A DNA stretch of 64,000 bases, taken from contig NZ_SEWZ01000002.1 in the NCBI RefSeq assembly GCF_004307425.1, positions 500,935 to 564,934 on the forward strand. Direction: 5' to 3'. This stretch comes from Aquirufa antheringensis (GTDB taxonomy: Bacteria; Bacteroidota; Bacteroidia; Cytophagales; Spirosomataceae). The translations under genes were made by a program, and so were the position numbers. Of this stretch, positions 57,315 to 64,000 are shown piece by piece. Within the stretch, counting starts at the first letter, position 1. Every line of letters begins with the position of its first letter. The notes beneath the pieces were generated by a model. That model made no database searches. It was not told the origin of the DNA and saw only the letters and a program-made list of their open reading frames with translations.

Positions 57315-58673
57315 ATGCAAGAGTTCGATAATAATAAAGTACCCATTAAGAAGTTGTGGCAGGTGATTGTGGCGTCGAGTGTGGGGACGGTGATTGAGTG
57401 GTATGACTTCTATATTTTTGGGAGTTTGAGTGCGATTATTTCGTTGAGTTTCTTTCCGAAGGAGGATCCGACGGCGGCGTTTATATCGACGTTGGCGGCT
57501 TTTGGGGCAGGGTTTGTGGCGAGGCCTTTTGGTGGGGTGCTTTTTGGGAGGCTGGGGGATTTGATAGGGAGGAAGTATACGTTTTTGTTGACGCTGCTTT
57601 TGATGGGTGGGTCGACGTTTGCGATTGCGTTTATACCGAGTTATGAGAAGATTGGGTTAGTGGCTCCGGCTGTGCTTTTGGCATTAAGAATCATCCAAGG
57701 ATTAGCCTTAGGGGGCGAATATGGGGGCGCCGCGACTTACGTCGCGGAATATGCACCAGACGCCGAACGCGGGAAGTACACGTCCTACATCCAAACGACC
57801 GCCACGCTCGGTTTCTTCGTCTCCATCCTGGTCATCTTAGCGACGCAGCAGCTTTTAGGCGATGCGGCCTTTAAGGACTGGGGCTGGCGGGTGCCTTTTG
57901 CGCTTTCTGGTATTTTAGTGGTTGTGTCTTATTTCATTAGGCGGAATATGGATGAATCTCCTCTCTTCTCCAAACTCAAGGCGGAAGGCAGACTCTCCGA
58001 AAATCCTTTAAAGGAAGCTTTCGCCAGTAAGGCGAATCGCCGCTTAATGTTAATTGCGATGTTTGGGGCGATTGTGGGACAGGGGGTTGTTTGGCATACA
58101 GGACAATTTTATGCCCAAATCTTCATCAACAAAATCCTTCAGGTCGATTTCATTACGACGAACCTCATTATCGCTGCTAGTCTGGTAGTGGGCACGCCCC
58201 TCTTCGTGTATTTCGGGAGCCTGTCTGATCGGGTGGGTCGCAAGAAAATTATGCTGGGCGGTATGGCCCTCGCTGCGCTCGGGTACTACCCCCTTTTCTC
58301 GTGGATGTCCACGATCGTCGCCCAGGAAGGCACGATGGTCAATGGCGCGATCTTCCTGAACTGGACTGGAAAGCTCAAACTGGCTTTTATTTGCAGCTTA
58401 TTGGTGACTTTCGCGGCGATGGCCTACGGCCCGATCGCCGCGTTCCTCGTCGAACTTTTCCCTACCAAAATCCGCTATACCTCCCTCTCCATCCCTTATC
58501 ACTTTGCTAATGGGGTGTTCGGCGGATGTGCCCCTTTTGTGGCCACTTGGCTGGGAGCGGTCACTCATTCGAATTTTGCCGGATTGTTCTATCCCATCGC
58601 CCTAGCGGCCTTAACGGTCATCGTGGGCGCGATTTATTTACCTGAAACCAAAGGCCGAGCCCTTAGCGACTAA
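57315..58673 (+). CDS. MFS transporter, metabolite:H+ symporter (MHS) type
   Basis: 452 residues with twelve membrane segments. The MHS signatures are VIVASSVGTVIEWYDFYIFG in TM1, GAGFVARPFGGVLFGRLGDL and IGRKYTF in the loop 2-3 motif, LRIIQGLALGGEYGGAATYV in TM4, and a second loop motif GSLSDRVGRKKIML. MHS carriers import dicarboxylates, osmolytes such as proline/betaine, or aromatic acids; the substrate cannot be told. Codon use in the first 330 bases is unusually G-rich (GGG, GTG, TTG) compared with the rest of the gene. Confidence 0.87.
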   Translation: MQEFDNNKVPIKKLWQVIVASSVGTVIEWYDFYIFGSLSAIISLSFFPKEDPTAAFISTLAAFGAGFVARPFGGVLFGRLGDLIGRKYTFLLTLLLMGGSTFAIAFIPSYEKIGLVAPAVLLALRIIQGLALGGEYGGAATYVAEYAPDAERGKYTSYIQTTATLGFFVSILVILATQQLLGDAAFKDWGWRVPFALSGILVVVSYFIRRNMDESPLFSKLKAEGRLSENPLKEAFASKANRRLMLIAMFGAIVGQGVVWHTGQFYAQIFINKILQVDFITTNLIIAASLVVGTPLFVYFGSLSDRVGRKKIMLGGMALAALGYYPLFSWMSTIVAQEGTMVNGAIFLNWTGKLKLAFICSLLVTFAAMAYGPIAAFLVELFPTKIRYTSLSIPYHFANGVFGGCAPFVATWLGAVTHSNFAGLFYPIALAALTVIVGAIYLPETKGRALSD

Positions 58674-58736
58674 AATAGGACTATTCGAATAATTCGATGG
58701 ATATAATTTTAAATATTCCCATTAAATAAATTGTCT

Positions 58737-58767
58737 TTGGCGCTAAACCAAAATGGGGGTATATTTG
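58737..58767 (+). promoter_or_regulatory. Full Bacteroidota promoter of the polysaccharide operon
   Basis: TTG (58737-58739), a 20-base spacer, then TATATTTG (58760-58767). Both elements and the spacing match the Bacteroidota consensus, the best promoter I see in the window. Transcription should begin near 58772, leaving a leader of about 85 bases before the first gene. Confidence 0.75.
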
Positions 58768-58783
58768 TTATTAAAACCATTTT

Positions 58784-58809
58784 CTGAGGCACAATTTTGT
58801 GTGACTCAG
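58784..58809 (+). promoter_or_regulatory. Leader hairpin of the polysaccharide operon
   Basis: CTGAGGCACA pairs with TGTGTGACTCAG-type bases over nine pairs with one mismatch (outer stem CTGAG/CTCAG), around a small AT loop. It sits about 12 bases after the predicted transcript start and 50 bases before the first ATG, with no T-run behind it. It could be a leader structure affecting elongation or stability. Confidence 0.45.
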
Positions 58810-58858
58810 GATAGCGAAGCCGTGGAGAAAATATCAATTAATTTTTTTAGATATTAAA

Positions 58859-60133
58859 ATGAATATTGAAAATAAACATATTGCAGTTATTGGTCTTGGA
58901 TATGTAGGACTTCCATTAGCTGTAGAATTTGGTAAAAAGTTTAAGACCATTGGTTTTGATATTAATAGCAACAGAATTAACGAATTAAACAAAGGGATTG
59001 ATAGTACTCTTGAAGTATCAAATGAGTATTTGAGGGAAACATTAAATAATAATTTATTTTCAGTTACTTCAGATTGTACAAAAATTTCTGATTGTACAGT
59101 TTATATCGTAACAGTACCCACTCCTACTGATAAAAATAATAGACCTGTATTGACCCCGCTAATAAAAGCAAGTGAAACTGTAGCCTCCGTTTTAAAAAAA
59201 GGAGATATTGTAATTTATGAAAGTACTGTATATCCAGGAGTAACTGAGGAAGAATGTGTTCCAGTCCTAGAAAAAAATAGTGGACTAAAATATAATGTTG
59301 ATTTTTATGCTGGTTATAGCCCTGAACGAATTAATCCAGGTGATAAAGAGCATACCGTAACTAAAATACTTAAAGTTACATCAGGATCAACACCTGAAAT
59401 TGCGGAAGTTGTAGACAAGCTATATAGCTCAATCATTGTAGCCGGAACCTATAAAGCTAGCTCTATAAAAGTTGCAGAAGCGGCAAAGGTTATAGAGAAT
59501 TCACAAAGAGATATCAACATTGCATTTGTTAATGAGCTTTCAAAAATATTTAATTTATTAAATATTGATACTAACGAAGTATTAGAGGCCGCAGCTACTA
59601 AATGGAATTTTTTGAAATTCAAACCTGGTTTAGTTGGGGGACATTGTATAGGAGTAGATCCTTATTACTTGGCACAAAAAGCGCAAGAAGTTGGTTACCA
59701 TCCTGAAATTATTTTAGCTGGGAGAAGATTAAATGATGGCATGGGGAAGCATATTGCTACAGAAACAGTAAAATTGATGATTAAAAAAAGTATTAAAATT
59801 ATAGATTCTAAAATTTTAATACTTGGTTTTACTTTTAAAGAAAACTGTCCCGATGTAAGAAATACTAGAGTTATTGACATTGTTAATGAATTGAAAACTT
59901 ATAATACAATTCTGACAATTGTTGATCCATGGGCTAATCCTGATGAAGTAAAAAAAGAATATGACACAGCAACCTTGGTAGAAATACCAAATGACAATTA
60001 TGATGCAATTATATTGGCTGTTGGACATTTAAATTTCTTGAAAATTAATTTACAAGATTATCAAAATTCTAATTCTGTTGTATTTGATGTAAAAGGAATA
60101 TTAAGTAAGCACTTAACTGACGGAAGACTATAA
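58859..60133 (+). CDS. UDP-N-acetyl-hexosamine 6-dehydrogenase (WbpO/TviB type)
   Basis: 424 residues of the nucleotide-sugar dehydrogenase family. [20 protein letters not shown] is the NAD motif, [16 protein letters not shown] and [20 protein letters not shown] follow, the NAE-like lysine block is [20 protein letters not shown], and the catalytic Cys is in [19 protein letters not shown]. The subgroup converts UDP-GlcNAc or UDP-GalNAc to the uronic acid, as in Vi antigen and O-antigen routes. An epimerase follows 3 bases later, which fits that pathway. Base composition is strikingly AT-rich. Confidence 0.88.
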   Translation: MNIENKHIAVIGLGYVGLPLAVEFGKKFKTIGFDINSNRINELNKGIDSTLEVSNEYLRETLNNNLFSVTSDCTKISDCTVYIVTVPTPTDKNNRPVLTPLIKASETVASVLKKGDIVIYESTVYPGVTEEECVPVLEKNSGLKYNVDFYAGYSPERINPGDKEHTVTKILKVTSGSTPEIAEVVDKLYSSIIVAGTYKASSIKVAEAAKVIENSQRDINIAFVNELSKIFNLLNIDTNEVLEAAATKWNFLKFKPGLVGGHCIGVDPYYLAQKAQEVGYHPEIILAGRRLNDGMGKHIATETVKLMIKKSIKIIDSKILILGFTFKENCPDVRNTRVIDIVNELKTYNTILTIVDPWANPDEVKKEYDTATLVEIPNDNYDAIILAVGHLNFLKINLQDYQNSNSVVFDVKGILSKHLTDGRL

Positions 60134-60136
60134 TTT

Positions 60137-61141
60137 ATGTATAATAACAATTTATATAACACTCCTTATCATACAGAAGATTTATCTAAGTATAAATTTT
60201 TGGTAACAGGTGGTGCTGGTTTTATAGGCAGCAATATTGTTGAATATTTATTAAGATATAATGCAGGGCACGTAAGAGTGCTTGATAATTTATCAAATGG
60301 ATATATTGAAAATATTCAAGATTTTATGGCTCTTCCAAATTTCGAATTTATGGAAGGAGACATTCGTAATGTAGAAACTTGTAAGAAAGCACTTAATGGA
60401 ATAGATTTTGTAACACACCAGGCAGCATTGGGCTCAGTTCCAAGATCCATAAGTGATCCAATAACATCTAATGAAGTCAATATAGATGGGTTTCTTAACA
60501 TTTTAAACAGTGTAAAAGAATCAAAAAATATAAAAAGAATGGTTTATGCTGCGTCATCTTCTACATATGGCGATAGTAAGGTATTGCCTAAAGTAGAGGG
60601 TAATGAAGGCAAACCTTTGTCTCCATATGCCGTAACTAAGTTGGTTAATGAATTATATGCAGATGTTTTTAGTCAAGTTTATGGCACTCATACAATTGGA
60701 CTAAGGTATTTTAATATTTTCGGACCAAAACAAAATCCCAATAATCCTTATGCAGCAGTAATTCCTATTTTTTGTGATGCCTTTTTAAAAAACCAACAAC
60801 CTAATATAAATGGAGATGGTGAAACAAGCAGAGACTTTACATTTGTTGAAAATGCTGTTCAAGCAAATATTAGAGCCCTTTTTTATGATGATTTGCAAAA
60901 ACACGAGGTAATGAATGTTGCATGTGGAGATCAAGTTACTTTAAATAGTTTAATTAAAATGTTGAATGTAATTTGTGATAAAAATATTACTGCAAATTAC
61001 TTACCAGAGAGATTGGGTGATGTAAAACATTCGAAAGCGGATATTACAAAAATAAAAAGTTTACTGAAATATGAACCTGAATTTTATTTTCAAAGAGGAT
61101 TAGAGGAAGTGCTGAACTGGTACTTAAAAGAGAATAGATAA
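60137..61141 (+). CDS. UDP-sugar 4-epimerase, extended SDR (WbpP/TviC type)
   Basis: 334 residues. KFLVTGGAGFIGSNIVEYLL is the NAD motif, the catalytic triad is in YAASSSTYGDS and SPYAVTKLVNELYA (Ser, Tyr, Lys), and GLRYFNIFGPKQNPNNPYAA followed by RDFTFVENAVQANIRAL bind the sugar nucleotide. The GlcNAc/GalNAc(A)-type subgroup often keeps a small residue near the gate. Coupled with the dehydrogenase it would give UDP-GalNAcA-like precursors. It lies 3 bases after the dehydrogenase and 1 base before the flippase. Confidence 0.88.
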   Translation: MYNNNLYNTPYHTEDLSKYKFLVTGGAGFIGSNIVEYLLRYNAGHVRVLDNLSNGYIENIQDFMALPNFEFMEGDIRNVETCKKALNGIDFVTHQAALGSVPRSISDPITSNEVNIDGFLNILNSVKESKNIKRMVYAASSSTYGDSKVLPKVEGNEGKPLSPYAVTKLVNELYADVFSQVYGTHTIGLRYFNIFGPKQNPNNPYAAVIPIFCDAFLKNQQPNINGDGETSRDFTFVENAVQANIRALFYDDLQKHEVMNVACGDQVTLNSLIKMLNVICDKNITANYLPERLGDVKHSKADITKIKSLLKYEPEFYFQRGLEEVLNWYLKENR

Positions 61142-61142
61142 T

Positions 61143-62576
61143 TTGAGTTTAGCAAAACAATCTTTTAAAGGAGTAACATGGACTATGTTAGATATTATAT
61201 TTAACAAAGCCATTTATTTTATTTCTACACTTATACTTGCTAGGTTATTAGGGCCCTCCGAATTCGGTATATTAGGTATGATAACTATATTCTTTACAAT
61301 TGGAACTACATTGGTTGACAGTGGTTTATCAATTTCAATTGTAAGAACTCTTAGCCCCAATAAAATAGAATATTCCACAATCTTTTATTTAAATATTGTA
61401 TTTAGTACCGGGGCTTATTTTCTGATGTTTTTCATCGCTCCTTATGTTGCAGATTTTTATAAACAGGAAATTCTTACAAATTTAATTAGAATCTATTGTA
61501 TTGGATTTTTAATTAATGCATTAAAAATGGTTCCGCAATCTATTTTGATTAAAGAAATGGATTTTAAAAAAATTGCAATATTCAATATTCCTGGAAATAT
61601 TATAGGACTTGTTATAGGTGTTTTGATGGCATTAAATGATTATAAGGTTTGGAGTATTGTTGGGTTATTTCTTAGTTCACAATTAATTAGCTCTTTAGTT
61701 TATATATTTTTTAGTAAATGGAAGCCGTCATTTTATTTCTCTATTAAATATGTCAAAAGGCATTTGAGCTTTGGATATAAACTTATGCTCTCCGCTCAAC
61801 TAAATACAATTTTTGAAAATATCTATAATGTATTAATTGGAAAATATTTCACAATTCAGGTTTTAGGTTATTATGATAGAGCATACACCTTAAATAATTA
61901 CCCAACATCAATATTATCATTAATTGTAAGTAAAGTATCGTTGCCATTATTTTCAAATATCCAGGAGGATTCCTTAAAATTCAAGCAGATATATAGGAAA
62001 ATTCAATTATTTTCATTTTTCCTCGCTGCTCCAGTAATGTTAGGAGCTTTAGTTTTAGCAAAACCACTAATTTTAGTATTGATGGGAAATGGGTGGATTG
62101 AAATTGTTCCGTTTTTTCAGATACTATGTTTGGCTTATGTTTTATTCCCAATTCATACATTAAATATTAATATTCTTAATGCATTTGGTAAGAGCAATAC
62201 TTTTCTTAAAATTGAAATTTTTAAAAAGATCATTACAGTTTTATTCATAATTATTGGTTTGCAGTTTGGAATTATGGGTTTAGTTTGGAGCAATGTTTTT
62301 GGATCAATATTTTCTTTAATTATAAATACTCATTTTTGTGGTAGTCTAATTTCATATAAATCAAAAAATCAAATTTTTGATTTAATTCCAACACTTGGTA
62401 TTGCTATAATTATGGCAGTAACTGTACATTTAGCCTCTCTTTATTTAATTAAGTTTAGTAGTTTAACACAATTAGTATCATTAACTATTTTGGGAGTTAC
62501 ATCATTTATTGGGTTGTCCTATTTTACCAAAAATGAATCTTTATTTACATTTTTAGATTTTATAAAATCAAATTAA
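61143..62576 (+). CDS. Oligosaccharide flippase (Wzx/MOP superfamily)
   Basis: 477 residues from a TTG start (MSLAKQSFKGVTWTMLDIIF) with about 14 membrane segments. STLILARLLGPSEFGILGMI is the MOP/Polysacc_synt signature, and the following DSGLSISIVRTLS helix is typical. It flips undecaprenyl-linked repeat units to the periplasm for polymerisation by Wzy. The gene is the third of the AT-rich operon. The TTG start is chosen because it continues the family N-terminus and no ATG occurs nearby. Confidence 0.87.
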   Translation: MSLAKQSFKGVTWTMLDIIFNKAIYFISTLILARLLGPSEFGILGMITIFFTIGTTLVDSGLSISIVRTLSPNKIEYSTIFYLNIVFSTGAYFLMFFIAPYVADFYKQEILTNLIRIYCIGFLINALKMVPQSILIKEMDFKKIAIFNIPGNIIGLVIGVLMALNDYKVWSIVGLFLSSQLISSLVYIFFSKWKPSFYFSIKYVKRHLSFGYKLMLSAQLNTIFENIYNVLIGKYFTIQVLGYYDRAYTLNNYPTSILSLIVSKVSLPLFSNIQEDSLKFKQIYRKIQLFSFFLAAPVMLGALVLAKPLILVLMGNGWIEIVPFFQILCLAYVLFPIHTLNINILNAFGKSNTFLKIEIFKKIITVLFIIIGLQFGIMGLVWSNVFGSIFSLIINTHFCGSLISYKSKNQIFDLIPTLGIAIIMAVTVHLASLYLIKFSSLTQLVSLTILGVTSFIGLSYFTKNESLFTFLDFIKSN

Positions 62577-62612
62577 GTTCATATTCTTATATATAATTAA
62601 TTATTACTACTT

Positions 62613-63689
62613 GTGACGAACGTAACAAAAACATATTTCCCAGATATAAATGAATATATTATTCAACTTAATCGAATCTGGGCAAACCAATGGCTTACCA
62701 ATAGGGGAGAACTTGTTTTGGAACTAGAAAATAGGTTAAAATCGTTTTTAAAAACTGACAATATTATTGTAATGAACAATGGTACGATTCCAATCCAAAT
62801 TGCGCTTAAATTATTAGGAAATAATGGAGAAGTCATCACCACCCCGTTTAGTTATATTGCTACTACATCATCTATAATTTGGGAAAATTGTAAGCCTATC
62901 TTTGTTGATATAGATAAAGATCATCTAACTATTGATGAAGATAAGATTGAAGAGGCAATTACAAATAAAACAACTGCAATCTTAGCTACTCACGTATTTG
63001 GTAATCCATGTAATGTGGCTGTAATTGAAAGAATTGCACAAAAGTATAGTTTAAAGGTTATTTATGATGCTGCTCATTCTTTCGGAGTTAAGTATTTAGG
63101 GGAGTCAATTTTTAATTATGGTGATGTAAGTACTTGTAGTTTTCATGCTACTAAAATTTTTCATACTGGGGAGGGCGGCGCTGTATTTTGTAAAAATGAA
63201 GAATTGAGAAATAAATTATATTATAGTCATAATTTTGGCCACAATGGACCGAGTTCTTTTTTTGGGCTGGGAATAAATGCTAAAATTTCGGAGCTTCAAG
63301 CGGCTATGGGTATCGTCGTTTTAGACCATATTGATGAAATATTTAATGGAAGAAAAGATATAGTAGCGTTCTATGATGAAAATATAAAGTTTGACAAGTT
63401 GAGTAAAATGAAAATCAGAGAGGGTACGGAATGGAATAATAGTTATTATCCAATTATCTTTCAATCTGAAAAAGAATTAAGTAATGTTCAAACTAAATTA
63501 AATGAAATTGGAATTTTTCCCCGGAGATATTTTTACCCATCTCTAAATACAATTGAATTTGTAAATGGTAAAAGCATGAAAATTTCAGAAAGTGTGTCCT
63601 CCCGGATTTTATGTTTGCCCTTATCCCATCAAATAGAAGATAGTATTTTAGAACTAATTTCTTCAACAATCAATAATTCTATATGGTAG
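62613..63689 (+). CDS. DegT/DnrJ/EryC1-family sugar aminotransferase
   Basis: 358 residues from GTG (MTNVTKTYFPDINEYIIQLN). PLP fold-type I with NNGTIPIQIALKLLGNNGEV, the conserved TTPFSYIATTSSIIWENCKP, PLP-Asp in LKVIYDAAHSFGVKY and PLP-lysine in SFHATKIFHTGEGGAVF. It transaminates a keto-sugar nucleotide to an amino sugar, e.g. 4-amino-4,6-dideoxyhexose. It fits an operon making an amino-sugar repeat unit. Its stop overlaps the glycosyltransferase start (ATGGTAG). Confidence 0.88.
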   Translation: MTNVTKTYFPDINEYIIQLNRIWANQWLTNRGELVLELENRLKSFLKTDNIIVMNNGTIPIQIALKLLGNNGEVITTPFSYIATTSSIIWENCKPIFVDIDKDHLTIDEDKIEEAITNKTTAILATHVFGNPCNVAVIERIAQKYSLKVIYDAAHSFGVKYLGESIFNYGDVSTCSFHATKIFHTGEGGAVFCKNEELRNKLYYSHNFGHNGPSSFFGLGINAKISELQAAMGIVVLDHIDEIFNGRKDIVAFYDENIKFDKLSKMKIREGTEWNNSYYPIIFQSEKELSNVQTKLNEIGIFPRRYFYPSLNTIEFVNGKSMKISESVSSRILCLPLSHQIEDSILELISSTINNSIW

Positions 63690-64000
63690 TTGTTTCTGTT
63701 GTAATGATCACTTATGGGCACGAAAATTATATATCGGAGGCAATTAATGGTGTATTAAGTCAAGAATGCAATTTTGAGTTTGAATTGATTTTGTCAAATG
63801 ATGCATCTCCTGATAATTCAGATTTTGTAATAAATAAATGTTTATCTAGTCATCCCAAAGCTCATTTGGTTAAATATTTCAATCATGATACTAATCTTGG
63901 TATGATGGGCAATTCACTTTTTGCAATGAATCGAGCTAAAGGCAAGTATATTGCTTTTTGTGAGGGAGATGATTATTGGACAGATAATCGCAAGCTTCAG
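63683..64000 (+). CDS. Family 2 glycosyltransferase, N-terminal part
   Basis: The ATG at 63683 overlaps the end of the aminotransferase gene and the frame is open to the window edge (106 residues). VVVSVVMITYGHENYISEAI, the nucleotide-binding region FELILSNDASPDNS, and the metal-binding acidic motif in KYIAFCEGDDYWTDN are classical GT2 (GT-A fold) features. The enzyme would add a sugar of the surface polysaccharide. It is truncated only by the window. Confidence 0.88.
   Translation, partial: MVVVSVVMITYGHENYISEAINGVLSQECNFEFELILSNDASPDNSDFVINKCLSSHPKAHLVKYFNHDTNLGMMGNSLFAMNRAKGKYIAFCEGDDYWTDNRKLQ

Noticed and set aside
57056-57346. 96-codon minus-strand frame before the MHS gene
   Set aside because: It covers palindrome copy 5 and the MHS promoter region, has no domain, and begins inside the MHS coding sequence on the other strand.

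Overview
The window looks like chromosomal DNA of a Bacteroidota bacterium, most likely order Cytophagales. The evidence is: promoter boxes of the Bacteroidota type (TAnnTTTG), almost no Shine-Dalgarno-like sequence before starts, the conserved mutY-ssb-gldE neighbourhood, a 29-residue COX24/mS38-like protein seen in this phylum, a six-repeat ribosomal protein S1, and many signal-peptide lipoproteins. Genus is not determinable from what I can see. No rRNA, tRNA, CRISPR array, insertion sequence or complete prophage was recognised.

Layout. 1-13 kb: the 5' part of a GH78-type alpha-L-rhamnosidase; a tightly coupled minus-strand operon (DUF3237 protein, aromatic-acid-type MFS carrier, SerC, FAD monooxygenase, Dabb protein); glycerate kinase; and a ggt-nagA-methionine aminotransferase operon. 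Two small two-gene units, each an exported protein plus a 60-70 residue PLDc_N-like membrane protein, flank that operon (7.9-8.9 kb and 13.3-14.6 kb). 14.6-22 kb: a TetR-controlled tripartite RND efflux operon. 22-39 kb: mostly housekeeping genes (rpsA, galM, mazG, a GH16 glucanase, uvrB, pxpBC, a UvrD-type helicase, gldE, ssb, mutY, HU). 39-50 kb: TPR proteins, the mS38-like micro-gene, RNase G/E, rsmG, a LytTR regulator, enolase, an FtsB/DivIC protein and gpmI. 50-55.7 kb: a second Dabb protein, two tandem small coiled-coil membrane proteins, a TVP38-type membrane protein and hisH-hisA-hisF-hisIE. 55.7-57 kb: a small accessory patch with an antitoxin, a 5'-truncated HigB toxin relic and an XRE regulator pair. 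57.3-58.7 kb: an MHS transporter. 58.7-64 kb: an AT-rich surface-polysaccharide operon (nucleotide-sugar dehydrogenase, epimerase, flippase, DegT aminotransferase, GT2 glycosyltransferase) that runs off the right edge.

The most unusual material is non-coding. Between 43.4 and 57.2 kb the intergenic spaces hold a composite repeat family. Its parts are (i) arrays of tiny hairpins with 3-5 bp stems and mostly 3-base loops, whose stem sequences change while pairing is kept, separated by a constant TTAGTC; (ii) runs of degenerate 7-bp repeats (TTTGNNN); and (iii) a palindrome TTGACA-5 bases-TGTCAA with conserved flanks. Three loci carry all three parts in or near the same order; two further loci carry only the palindrome. 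I do not recognise this as a named family, and it is my main candidate for something undescribed. Coordinates and motifs were read by eye; statements about protein families are from recall of family signatures, without database searches.
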